A DNA stretch of 64,000 nucleotides from Zychaea mexicana (Eukaryota; Mucoromycota; Mucoromycetes; Mucorales; Lichtheimiaceae). Below, in pieces: positions 46,690 through 57,410 of the stretch. The position numbers were made by a program, and so were the translations under genes. Position 1 is the first letter of the stretch, and every line of letters begins with the position of its first letter. The notes beneath the pieces are model-generated. The model saw only the letters and a program-made list of their open reading frames with translations. It searched no databases and was not told where the DNA came from. The DNA is taken from contig NW_026516670.1 in the NCBI RefSeq assembly GCF_025766255.1, positions 372,001 through 436,000 of the forward strand. The letters are read 5' to 3'.

Positions 46690-47160
46690 ACCCATCAGAG
46701 CTGCTCAATTCCTTGATCCATCCGACCTCCCTCCACACTTGCTAAAACTTTAAGTCGGTTGCCCAATCACGCATTTGAGAAAATTGCACACTCAAAGTGG
46801 TCTCTGCAACGGGACACGGTTGATTGTACGCTCTTTTCAACGATATCTGCTTGAAGCTGAAATAGCTCACTAGACCTCATGCGGGCAACATCGTCTTGAT
46901 CCCCCGGAATAACACTCACGCCTTCACAAACACGCTCCCCCATTCTGTTTAAACGCACACAATTCCCCTGTTCGCCTGGCATTTGCGATGATCAATAATA
47001 AGGCACAGGGTCAAACTATAAACACTTTATGTCTCTACTTGCCTGAACCTCCTTTCACCCATGGTCTACTCTATATAGCCATGTCGCGCGTCCGCACCCC
47101 TTCATCCATTAGAATCCTGTTAGATATGAGAACTCAAGTATCGCAGGTCAGCAAGGTCAA
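46690..47160 (+). pseudogene. Helitron Pif1-like helicase C-terminal relic
   Basis: Segments in different frames read SLDPSDLPPHLLKL (stop) VGCPI, then SGLCNGTRLIVRSFQRYLLE, PILFKRTQFP and finally AMINNKAQGQTINTLCLYLP with FTHGLLYIAMSRVRTPSSIR. These are the last helicase motifs of Pif1-type proteins as found in Helitrons (NKAQGQT and Y-x-A-x-SR). An in-frame stop and at least two frame shifts make it a relic. No replication-initiator (Rep) domain is seen in the window. A CTAG at about 47573 could be near the Helitron 3' end, but I cannot verify a hairpin. Confidence 0.8.
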
Positions 47161-47580
47161 AACGCCCGAAATGTTGTTTTCCGTGAAGTTCTTCTATAAT
47201 TTTTTTTCCGCCTATCCCTTTTTTTACCTTCTTATCAATATCACTGTATCATCTTTTTCTACACTTCTTTTTGCATTGCATCTTTAACTGTAGGTAGTTA
47301 AGTATCAAACTTTAGCGACTTCCTATGATAGACTACTTCTCACTGCACAATGATCTTGCTTTTGTTTTTGAAAACAGACAATAAGCATTTTATACCAAAA
47401 CATTGATGCAACCTCGCTCCACACGGGGGAACCCCCTTGCGACGCGTTTCGGTTGAATGACACGGAGCGAAGCAGAGGCTCAATTATCCGAGCGAAGTGA
47501 GGAAGGACCGCTGGTATAATGTAAATATATTGGCTTGACCTTTTACTCACTTATATGGGTAATAGCCGCCTAGACCCCAA

Positions 47581-47650
47581 CCAAGTTGGTTATATCGCGC
47601 CTTGCCCCCGCCACTGCGATGGTTCGAGTTTCGACCTTATCAGCAAAACG
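47581..47650 (+). other. tRNA-like pol III box relic
   Basis: AAGTTGGTTATATCGCGCC resemb les an A box/D-arm, and GGTTCGAGTTT, 37 bp later, resembles a B box/T-arm. The acceptor and anticodon stems do not pair, so it is not a functional tRNA; it may be a tRNA-derived SINE head or a decayed tRNA. Confidence 0.25.
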
Positions 47651-49190
47651 ATCAAGAGCTTTGATGCCGCTGCCGAATGAGAAGTATCAATCGTTGCTGG
47701 CTGTCGTGTTTCCGTGCTGAGTCCACTAGATCCCCTATCAAGTTCCTCTCTCTCTCTCTCTCTAACTGCTCATCAGGGTGTCATAAGGACGATAACTCGA
47801 AAAAATATCAACCAGCAAGAACTCTCTCGTAGCATTTCATCTACGAGCCACAACTAGCCAGTCATTATACCTATTTACGCGTGGCTATTCGGTACTACAG
47901 ATAAAAAAAATTGCTTGAACTATAAAGTGAATAATGCATACGCAATGTGCAGCGATTTTATCCAGCCGCCACTGTAAAAAGCAACGACAAAGAAAACAAC
48001 GAATCGGCCCTTTGAACATAACTCGAACTCAAAGGCTCAGATAAAATAGTATGCTTCTTATGCAGCAGAAAGCCTGATCACACGTTATATAAAGCTCGCA
48101 CTTGATTTTTTGGGCGTTGGAGGAAAGGACCGTTTATACGACATCAATGACTCAACAAAAATCGCTCTTTTCTCTCTGTCGAGCATGTAATTCGTATTCT
48201 GACTTGGGTCATCATCTGCCAAAATTATCTGCCACGAACTCTTCCAACCTCATCTTCGACATCACAAAAGCTTCCATAACGGTACTTTATTGTTGAGTCT
48301 TAATATTCAAGACATGAAACAAAATATGATTTTTGCATGAGAGTATATAACAAGGAGGGGTGATTGTGCGTGGATTGAAAAATGAAGAGATATAAATTAC
48401 AAGTTTTGGAGTGTACACAGAAATAAATGACGATAAAGAAAAGGGTGTGCGAAATAAGGAGAATGAGAGGTCAAGGAAAGGGCAACATACAGGAAAAGAA
48501 AGAATTAGTACACCATCAGTTAGTAGGCTAATAAACAATGTATACCGGTGGACAGTGTGAAAGAGATTCAAGATATAACTCACCAAGGATTGAGTAATGG
48601 AACAAAGGATGACCAGACGTCGGGCAACATACATGATGATTAACTTCTAGTAAGTAGTCATATCTTCAATACTACTTGATGACACATGATGGTGAAGAAG
48701 AGGCCACAAAGCATAGTAAAAAAAAGGCGTACCACCTATAATGTAATAATATAAACAGAGTGAACACGCATGTCAGTATCATACTTAAAAGATCCTTTCC
48801 CCCCTTCTTTCAAGAGACACTCTTCCCTATAACCGTCGAAAACAAAAAGAAAATCATATTTTTACTTACAGTTGGCGGGCAGCCCACTAGGTACTACGCC
48901 ACATTGGGGAGACAGCCACAGCTAGACTACATAGAGCACCACACAATGATTATTAGGAAAGGATAATAACTCTGTACAAACGGAGGTGAAAGTCTTACCA
49001 AATCCATGTCCGCTGTGGCGGAACAAATACTCTAGCGCATATGGCTAGGCTTGTGGTTGGGGCAAGGCGCCTTTGTAGGATATAGTAGCGGGAAAAATCC
49101 TTAATAACAACATCGCGATAGATAGCGGCGGGTAATGGAGAGAGAAAGCATCATGTGTGTAGCATAGAAAAAAGAATACTTACGTCGTGT
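47651..49190. other. No supported gene
   Basis: A (TC)n run lies at about 47749-47763. On the minus strand, AG/GT-bounded open blocks occur at 49090-48995 (YYILQRRLAPTTSLAICARV) and 48634-48585 (MYVARRLVILCSITQSL before a GTGAGT donor). They do not join in phase. They could be exons of an unrecognised minus-strand gene starting at 49859. Confidence 0.3.
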
Positions 49191-49194
49191 ACAG

Positions 49195-49300
49195 AGAGCA
49201 AGAGAGAGCAAGAGAGCAAGAGAGAGCAAGAGAGAGCAAGAGAAAGCAAGAGAGAGCAAGAGAAAGCAAGAGAGAGCAAGAGAAAGACAGAGAGAGCAAG
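49195..49300 (+). repeat. Simple repeat (AGAGAGAGCA)n
   Basis: About ten units of AGAGAGCAAG/AGAAAGCAAG. It produces long Leu/Ser-rich or Glu/Arg-rich frames that are artefacts. Confidence 0.9.
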
Positions 49301-49746
49301 AGAGCTATCAAAAAAAAAGAAGAGGCTCGATCGTGAGTAATCAATACTACAGTCATCATCATCTTTGACACACACTATGTACACTTTTGCTTCTCTCCTC
49401 TTTTAAAGCAGTAACACTTACATTGTTGTTCTTTTAAAAAAGAAAAAGTGGCGGGCGAGACCGAGGAGAGACGGCTATAGAAATGAAAGAAAGCAAGAGA
49501 TTTGATCGTGAGTCGTCGTGATACTTCTTGACAGACATGCACACCACCACACGCACGTTCATGCAATGGATCCCGTTTCCCAAGAGTTATACGTATAGTT
49601 GATGACGAGGAGAAAGGAGAAGGAGAAAGAAGCGGAAGAGAAGAAGCCAAAGAACTATGGATGGGTGGGAACGCGTACCTTTAATATGAAATTTGTTGGG
49701 AAGAAATGGAACAATCGATTAGATTCTTGGCAATTGCGTGATTTAC

Positions 49747-49859
49747 CTGTTGTCCAATAGCCAAACGAGCATATAGGCGATGAGATTAACACTAAGGAAG
49801 AGCACGATGCATGTTTCAGTCAACAGTGCAGCAGAAAAACGATCGTTTTCATTGACCAT
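49747..49859 (-). CDS. First exon of a possible small membrane protein gene
   Basis: The ATG at 49859 opens MVNENDRFSAALLTETCIVL, and a hydrophobic segment (VLFLSVNLIAYMLVWLL) to a GTAAATC donor in phase 2. A possible second exon starting after CCATCCATAG (about 49636) would continue SSLASSLPLLSPSPFSSSS. The gene is not recognised and its end was not found. The membrane segment is the only functional hint. Confidence 0.3.
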
Positions 49860-50577
49860 TCTACATTAGTAGCTATAGTGTCGTCGTTTATTATTCGAGA
49901 AATGTATCAATATTGGTATCATTCTATAGCCACGGCTCTGCTCTGCATGAATCTTTCTATGCTGAATGAAGAACATAGTCAGTTTATTTGAAAAGGAAGG
50001 AAAAAGAGGACGGCTATATTAACATAAATCCTTGTACAATATCCGGTTATATTAATAACCGTAGATACTTCTTTTACAGCGGTCGCTAAGTCGTCCCTGA
50101 CGTAATGCGCAGCTACTTACTCTTGTACTTCCTTGCTGCGCAACATCAATCATCAACATCATCACCTTTGTCATTACCACGATCACGCAGCATCATTTGT
50201 ATATTTTCAGTTTTAGCAAACAGTATAAATATGGGTCATCTTTATTGAATAAAATATCATCCTTCAGTTTTTCTATTTCTTTGTGGTCGTATCCCTCTTC
50301 GTGGTCATTTCGGTGTAGTTCTATCTTAGTGATTATTCTTCGTGGGTCGTCTCTATTATCCGTGATATCATTTTACAAAACGACGACACATGTGTCGTAG
50401 TAAAAATGACTGGCCTATAATTATTCCGTTTTGGCAGCGCAACACTTTTGCCAGGCAGCAAATAATTACAACAGAATTCCGCCGCGCTAAAATACGTTGA
50501 CAACATACAAACGAACACACAAACAACGAGTAGAAGGCGGGATGCGACAGCATCGTTTGTATTGTATTATATGGCAA
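49860..50577. other. No gene recognised
   Basis: Mostly short frames on both strands; nothing with a recognisable motif. The right edge is the target site of the hAT element. Confidence 0.4.
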
Positions 50578-50585
50578 GTGCCGAG

Positions 50586-51979
50586 TAGGGATCCACATCA
50601 GAATCGAAGAATCGGAATCGAATCGAATCGGAGTCGTCAAAACCTGAGACGATTCCGACTAAGAATCGTCTCGGAATCGTCTCGGCTTTGGTTGCATAGA
50701 ATCGAAGAATCGGTCCTTTTCTATATTCTATGATTTCAGTAATTTGTATAATGTAGAACATTTATTTATATATCGCTAAAATACAGCTGAAACTAGTTCC
50801 TTTCTTTAAAGGCGACTTCCAAACTTAAGTCGTGTTTTCATTTATACCAAATAATATGTGAAAGGAAGGGGACGAGAAACAAAGAGAAAACAGTGCAAAA
50901 AGAAAAAGGATAACAGGGGAACAGAAGAAAAGAGACAAAATGCTATTCTAAACGCCGAAATCAAAAAAGATCCATGAATGCAGAAGCATTAGCCTTTGAA
51001 TTGACTCTGGCTTCAATAGATTACGGGTATGGGGGAGCAAGAGGCGGTTCTGTGAGAAGCAGTGTCTGGATGGCGTTGAAGTAACTATGACGCGCATCAT
51101 TACTTCTTCCCCTACAATGCTACTCACAATGCATTTTTCTCTATGACGTACTACTTTACTAGATTTAATGTGGCTTCTCGACCAGTTGGATCAAGATTGT
51201 GCATTCCATCTGAGATTGTGCAATTAGGAGCCGTTAAAAGAATTATCTTACTCATTCACCCTTTGCCTTTCATGAGACACTATACACGCGTAGAGACACA
51301 GTAACTGTGTGTACTACCGGTTGTGGTTCAATTCCTCCAATATAATATGATATAATTGTTTCATCGTTCGTCACCACTCACAGCGCTTTTTCATCATAAC
51401 GTATTATGCCTTGCTACTCATTACACTGCTCATTCATGAAGTACTACTATGAGATTTATATTGCCATTTTCAATTGACCCATCGACTAAGTTTGCATAAT
51501 TCGAGCATGGTGCATTTCTTAAATTCGCTTCCTCCCTTGCCTTCTATCAGACATAAAATGCACGCGCATGTGCAGCCATACATAAGACGGGTTGTAGTAT
51601 TTTTTCCTACACTTAAAAAACGATATATTACTCTAAGTACTATCCTTCCCTTTAATTTTGAAATACAGTATGATTCTTTGATAGTGGAATGTTACAGCTC
51701 TTTAGAAGTAGTTTATATATTGCTTTTTGAGCTTACTATTTGTATCAAGCATTGAAATCTTCATTCTTTCCAAATCGCGTTCATATTTATTATTATATTT
51801 AGCTACATTTTGACTATAATCGAAGATACAGATTTTTTTCCTCTTTCATATGATATACCCGATTCGATTCTTCGATTCTACCGATTCTTACCGAGACGAT
51901 TCGATTCGATTCCTCACTTAGACGATACCGATTCGATTCCCTCAAAGAACCGGTAGGAATCGTCTCGTGCAGAACCCTA
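50586..51979. mobile_element. Non-autonomous hAT element, 1394 bp
   Basis: It is flanked by a perfect 8-bp target duplication GTGCCGAG (50578-50585 and 51980-51987), the hallmark of hAT transposition. The ends are TAGGGATCC at the left and, read inward, TAGGGTTCT at the right. Subterminal regions are packed with GAATCGAATCG/GAGACGATTC motifs in opposite orientation at the two ends, as hAT transposase-binding sites usually are. The inside has no hAT dimerisation domain or transposase; the largest frame (51474-51755) is not recognised. Confidence 0.92.
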
Positions 51980-52191
51980 GTGCCGAGGCACTTTATTAGA
52001 GAAAAAGATTATAAATAGCCACGCGATCACAAGCAATAAAAAGTATCTTTTAACAACCCTCTATTCTCTGATTACCCTTTGTTCCTATCCTTTCTCATTG
52101 GCTACAGATCCACCCGCCAAAAAGCGACTCAACAATTGATCTGCCAAAAAGACTTCGACAGATAGCAAAAAGTAGAATTTGATATATTACA

Positions 52192-52264
52192 TGCCTTCTA
52201 ACAGAATCGAACTGTTGACCTTCTGCTTACTAGGCAGACGCTCTGCCAACTGAGCCAAGAAGGC
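52192..52264 (-). tRNA. tRNA-Thr (anticodon AGT)
   Basis: 73 nt read on the minus strand. The acceptor stem GCCTTCT/AGAAGGC is fully paired, the D-arm is GCTC-AGTTGGCA-GAGC, the anticodon stem TCTGC/GCAGA has loop CTAGTAA (anticodon AGT), and the T-arm is AACAG-TTCGATT-CTGTT with discriminator A. It has no intron. A T-run is not clear right after the 3' end. An LTR begins 8 bp upstream of the 5' end. Confidence 0.95.
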
Positions 52265-52272
52265 TAGATATC

Positions 52273-53026
52273 TGTGACACAAAATGTGTGGGCCTTCTCC
52301 GCCTTATTCATTTCCGACGACGACGACGACGAACGAATTGTGGCTTCGGCCAATCATGGGCGATTTCAGTGGCGGATCTTTCTGCCGGCGATGGTCATCC
52401 GATCCACAGGTTCCCCCCCAACTCCCCACAATTCTTCTCGTACCCCCCATCCGGGGATTATCATATTTCTTTTTCCCTTTCTGTTAGTTCCCTTTATTTT
52501 TCTTATTTCCCTTAGCTCTTTTTCTGTAAATAATTCTGTCATTTCCTCTCGCATCATTTTACGTTCCTTCAACTCTAAATTGTGCTGGCCATAGGCACCG
52601 AATATTATTTCTCCTTTATGCTTCTTTTAATGGGACCCGTCCCTTATATTTCTATCCATCCTTATTTTCCGTATTATACTCTCTTATATACTCATGCTAC
52701 CTACCCTACGCAGTTTATATTATTCTCTATTGTCCTTTTCCCTCGTTACCCTACCTTGTTACCATGACCCTGTAATTTCATGTCCCCTCTTATTTTCCGT
52801 CGTACTCCCTCTCTTATGTTTCCATCTGTCGTATAGACATTGGTATATCCATTTCCCTATTTTTCCGTCTTCTACTCCGTCCAAACTACCCAATAGAGAT
52901 CATCGTCCTCTGTATCTGGCGTCGTTCTCGGCCGAGTGCGCCTAGTTGACAAGGTGTATAAAAGGGGATTAACCCTGTGATAAAATAAAGATCAAGTGTT
53001 TTCAGACATATATTCGTGGATTGACA
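52273..53026 (+). mobile_element. LTR of a Ty3-like retrotransposon, with leader remnant
   Basis: It starts TGTGACAC and probably ends TTGACA (about 53026). Inside are a TATA-type GTATAAAAGGGG at about 52953, a following AATAAAG at about 52984, and after the end ACACCAGAAGTGGAACTTG, in the position of a primer-binding site. It lies 8 bp upstream of tRNA-Thr in the opposite orientation; tRNA-proximal insertion is characteristic of Ty3 and similar integrases. No gag or pol follows. Confidence 0.55.
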
Positions 53027-53994
53027 ATTGACACCAGAAGTGGAACTTGCCGTTATTGTAATTGTGTATCTGTGTATTTGTATTTCGCGTTCATCATACC
53101 TTTGATTCCTTTTTATTTTCTGAATTCTGTCTATTTGTATTTTACTGCATATCAACCCTATTCTTCTAAACCCTTTCTACCTTTTCCCCTTTTTATATAC
53201 TACCTTTTGTCCTTTTCCAAACACCTCACATGTCAGTCTGTTGAAACATTAAGCATAAGTAGGACATATTTGATTCTAGTTTTTTTTATCATTTTATCCA
53301 AACAAACCCCCTTTGCTCTATAAATTCTCTTTATTTATACCTTTGCACATTTTCATAAAATTCCTAGAAATATATGGAGCACACCCCATATACCACTAGT
53401 CCCTGATTCAAACGTTCATATATATAAATTTAATAAACGTTCTCCTTGATATCCTCACTACTAAGAAGAATAATCATTAATGATAGATTATTTAAATGTA
53501 TTATATATAATGATTTAACGATAATAAGATATACATTTAGAATTGTACGAGGACAAAAACATAAATGTTTTTTATTATAATTTGAGAACCTTTTCTCTAG
53601 AGAAAAGAACCATAAAAGGGTCGTATACATAAGATAAATCTTGTGTATGTTGAGGAGGGAGCAAGTTACTACTGTAATATAGAATCCTTGTTACCACTAC
53701 AGGGGATTTTCAATTAATAAAAGATACATCTATTGATCATTAAGAGTTGTAATTTATTAAAAAATTCATTAGTTAAATGATATAAAACTATAATTTCTAT
53801 AAAGTCAATCATATAAAGGTTTATTCTATATATAAGGATTAATTCCCTAAGAGGAAATACTTGTTATGAATATTCCTCTACCTCAATGTTCATATAATTT
53901 CAAATCCCTAAGTATCAATATCATTCATCATATTCGACTTATCGACCTTAATATCAATCATTCTGTTTTTCACATCATTAAATTCTATATTAAA

Positions 53995-54030
<36 letters not shown>

Positions 54031-54283
54031 ACCTTAGTCTTTAAATAATTATTTTTCAGCTGGTACTGATGAAGATTGTGTTACCATTTTTTCCTTTATT
54101 GGTTGAAAGTCCAAAGAAATAAAATACATAAAAACATATATATGTTATAGCTGTATCATTTACAAGTGAATGGGGAGCAAACAAACAAAGGGAGTGGAGG
54201 GAGGGACAGTCTGAATCAGTGCTTATGCCTCGAATAATAATAGTAAGCTATTGATCCTTAACCTCAGCTGTGAAGTCTATTAT
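53027..54283. other. Decayed, pyrimidine- and AT-rich spacer
   Basis: No gene. It contains a (TA)n microsatellite at about 53998-54029, and at 54054-54077 a second copy of CAGCTGGTACTGA...AGATTGTG, also present at 54289 in the end of the recombinase relic. This suggests a short duplication or the terminal repeat of the DIRS-like element. Confidence 0.45.
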
Positions 54284-55740
54284 TCTTCAGCTGGTACTGA
54301 CTCAGATTGTGAATCCAGAGAAGCAACCATCGGAACAGCCATTTGAGTGATATCAGTAGCCATCTCCCGAGAGATGTAGTGGAAAGTATCAAAAACAGAG
54401 GAGGAGAGCTAGGAACTATAGGTCAAGACGTCATCTAGAGACGCCCCTGCTTGTACTGCTGCTATGGAACCGAGAGCTTAGGCCTTAGGACGAGTAGTAC
54501 CCTCAGGTCTGGGGATCATATCTAAAAAGTGCTTAATGTGATTGCTGATGCACTCAGCACCAATAGCTGTGTTGTTGTTGTGTACTACCTGAATAAGCTT
54601 GTAAATGTATTGCCGTAGGCCATTGTCGAAAGGGTATGAATGGTGACAAGATGTTTGACAAAAGCGTGAGTGGTAATCAACGTACATCTGAGCCAGACAA
54701 AGCATGGAAGTCTGGTATCAGTGGATATGAATGACTTTTTCAATGCGTTGTTGATAGCGCTTTTCCTTGGGACAAGCAATCACTAGGCATAAGTGATGGT
54801 CTGATACCTCAGTGCGACTGTCGTCAATGCATTCGATGTCAGATGGGCGAAGGAACCCCACAATGGCCATCAGAAAGCAGAGCTTGTAGGTGAGGTCGAT
54901 TGTGTGTATAGTGATATTGTTGCCAAGTACGACAATGTTGTGGATGACTAGTTATATATCATAACGTGGTCGATCGAAGGAGCGAATAGTTTGATTGTTG
55001 AGAGCGATAAAAAATTCTTTGTAGTGTGAATCGTTTGCAAAAGATGATGTGTTGTCATCTAAGTCGAGAATGGCAGATCGGTAATTAGGAAGATATATTC
55101 ATAGTTATAATTTTTATTGTAAACAATAAAATTATTAACTATTTATATATCTGTCAAGCGTGTACTATTTTTTGTATTTCATCAGAAAATATGTCACTAG
55201 TAGCCTTCGTCCAAGTATTCCTCGGCTAGATAAAATAAAATAGAAATAATTAAAGGCTCTAAGAATATTTAACTTTTTTAAGAATTCTTAAAAAGTTAAA
55301 ATATCTGGACCACTCCCATAGCACATGTACTGGTAGCCCAACTGAGATGAACCCGACCATGGGCCAGGAAGTTTGACCAGCTGTGTTGGGTTGGCTACAA
55401 ATGGGTCAATATCGTGCTGCTGTTTAGTCCAGTTGATAAAACGGCGTTGGATAGGTTAGTAGTTGGAATTGCATTGTTGAGTATATACTGAATGAGTATG
55501 ATCGTTGTTGCATCTGTGCTGAGACCCAAAGCTGCTAAGCGGCGTCGTTTATGTTCTAAGCAATCATAGACCAGTGGCGGTTCTTCTGTAGAAGAGATTG
55601 ATCGTCGCCAGGCGCTGCTTAAATTGCATGGCGTGGTATGAGCTTCGGCTTCGAAACGCTGAGCTGTTGCAATGTTAGGTACCGAATCGCGCTCGGCCAC
55701 TGTGGGGTGATTACCATTGCTGTCACCCATTCTTGTTGAA
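54284..55740 (-). pseudogene. DIRS tyrosine recombinase relic
   Basis: N-terminal block: ERDSVPNIATAQRFEAEAHT through RRLAALGLSTDATTIILIQY. C-terminal block (about 55080-54284): SHYKEFFIALNNQTIRSFDR, KLCFLMAIVGFLRPSDIECI, then TTRPKA (stop) ALGSIAAVQAGASLDDVLTY and a Ser-rich end. The R-P-S-D segment and the A-x-x-AGASLDDVL segment match the family core. An AT-rich stretch of about 230 bp (55090-55310) with no homology interrupts it, and stops are present. Confidence 0.75.
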
Positions 55741-55789
55741 TCTTCTGGATGCTGCGCTGAAGGAGGATTCCATGGAGGACAGCTATGAA

Positions 55790-56560
55790 CTCGGCGATAT
55801 GGTGACTACGGGTGTAGTAAAGCGTCTGTTGCAATCGCTTGTCGATCTGGTTTCCAGCTCATATAGGTTGCGAGCTTCGCATTCTGGTGGAATGCAAAGC
55901 AATCCAGTATCCAGATGATGGAATCCCCAAGCATGGTCCGGTTTGAGGAAGTACTGTGGAATGATGCTCCATTCGAGTTGGCGTTGAAGTTGGCGGGATG
56001 GCGGATCAGCAGGGTCGAACTGACTCGGTACATACATCAACTGTATGCCAGTGTTGGTCTTAAAACATTCTTGCTAGATGTTCATCGCTAGTGTCATCAG
56101 AGCATGGGATTGAGTCCCACCGAAATGATTGACATATGCGATCGTAGTTGTGTTGTCGCAATAAAGACGTAGAACTTTGAACCGAAGTGTCAGATGCTGT
56201 ATTGCTTGTTGAATTGTCAAAAGTTCTTTGAAGTTGATGTGATGCTGTTGCTGGCTCCAAAGCCCGGCGATCAACTGGTTGTTGAATACCAGGCCCCATC
56301 CATGATCTGAGGAATCTGTGAAGACTTCCATCTGAGGGGTAGAAGGGATGAAACTCTGCCTGTTCTAATGCTGGAGGTGGTCGATCCACCATTGAAGCTC
56401 CTGCCGTACTAATGCTAAGAGCTGAATCTGCAAGCTCCATGTGAGCCCGCTGGCTAGCATCCAGTTGCGCCAAGCAATCATTTGACGAGTGTAAAGACGA
56501 GCTGGCAGTACAACTAAGGTGGTGTGATGAAGCAGAGACAAAAGAGCTCAAGCGCCCACC
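55790..56560 (-). pseudogene. DIRS RNase H domain relic
   Basis: An open block reads MEVFTDSSDHGWGLVFNNQL, INFKELLTIQQAIQHL and LYCDNTTTIAYVNHFGG, giving the catalytic Asp-Glu-Asp set of RNase H. It is followed by MYVPSQFDPADPPSRQLQ, the connection to the recombinase typical of DIRS elements. Upstream it joins the gag tail directly; no YxDD-type reverse transcriptase motif is seen. Confidence 0.82.
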
Positions 56561-56574
56561 TACTGGCTTTTAGC

Positions 56575-57330
56575 GTTGTTGTTGTTGCTGCCGAAGTCGC
56601 GTTTCTTGCCTGGTTTCTATTTGCCTTTCTGAAAACCTGATTGGTTGCCAGAGTAGCCAGAGTAAACACGTCGTTTGTTACCTGACGAATCATCTGATTG
56701 TTTGGTATTACGAGGGTCATATGACTTTTGTTGTTGTTGTTGCCGGCCTCCAGATTTTCCACTGTCCTTCTGCGTGGTCTATTAGAGGCAGCCTTACGAA
56801 GAGCTTGGGACAGTTGTGTATATTCCAAGACCTTGCCAGCATCCAAAGTGGAGCCTTGGGAAGCGACTCAGGGACGTTGTTTGGGGCGTTTTTGAGGCCA
56901 GTGTCACGACAAATATTATCACTGCGAGTATGACTGATAAAGGATGCCACATCTGAAACCAGGTTGTAGATAGTATTGGCGAAACGCAACGCGGCGGCGA
57001 CGTTCACCTGATTGTTGCATATTGTGTCGTGAATGATAAGATCTATTAGTCGAGTGAGTCCTGATAAGCGATATTAAATATCGCGATGTTGACGGTCAAT
57101 GTATTGACCCTAAGCACTAATTTCAATGTCGTTAAGTGGTGGTGGAGCATACTGACGATCGGTGTTGCGTGGACACTCATGTAGAAAGCTGCGGCGAGTA
57201 TCCTCGTACATAGAGTTACGAAAAAAGTCCTTAGCCATCCCTGGAAGGGCGTCGACTAGAGCAGGATAAGGGGAAGCAAAGTAGTAGGAGCTTGCTCAGT
57301 AAGATGCGGATCGTCATTCTCGTCCTCCAT
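56575..57330 (-). pseudogene. DIRS gag-like ORF relic
   Basis: It starts MEDENDDPHLTEQAPTTLLP; later blocks read VDALPGMAKDFFRNSMYEDT, YRLSGLTRLIDLIIHDTICN, ALRFANTIYNLVSDVASFIS and SLPKAPLWMLARS, with stops between. A Lys/Asn/Gly-rich end (NKRRVYSGYSGNQ...) resembles the basic tail of DIRS gag proteins. Non-functional. Confidence 0.65.
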
Positions 57331-57410
57331 CTTGGTATGTAAATATACAGCTATTGTGAAGATACAGTGGTCTGTGATGCTTAACTGATCATGCATCTCA
57401 TATATAGTAT

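Larger units (their letters stand above)
54284..57330 (-). mobile_element. DIRS-like tyrosine-recombinase retroelement, internally deleted
   Basis: Reading on the minus strand: a gag-like ORF (57330 to about 56580), an RNase H domain with its following linker (about 56560-55790) and a tyrosine recombinase (about 55740-54284). The reverse transcriptase palm that should precede RNase H is absent, so the element is deleted. It carries many stops and frame shifts. Terminal repeats could not be defined. Confidence 0.8.

Noticed and set aside
46767..46982. Minus-strand 71-codon ORF (MPGEQGNCVRLN...)
   Set aside because: It is antisense to the Pif1-like helicase relic, whose motifs are on the + strand.
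49151..49384. Leu/Ser-rich ORF that looks like a membrane protein
   Set aside because: It is a translation of the AGAGAGAGCA simple repeat.
50586..51979. GAATCG-rich ends read as a satellite
   Set aside because: The motifs are confined to the two ends in opposite orientation, and the unit has an 8-bp duplication, so they are hAT subterminal sites.
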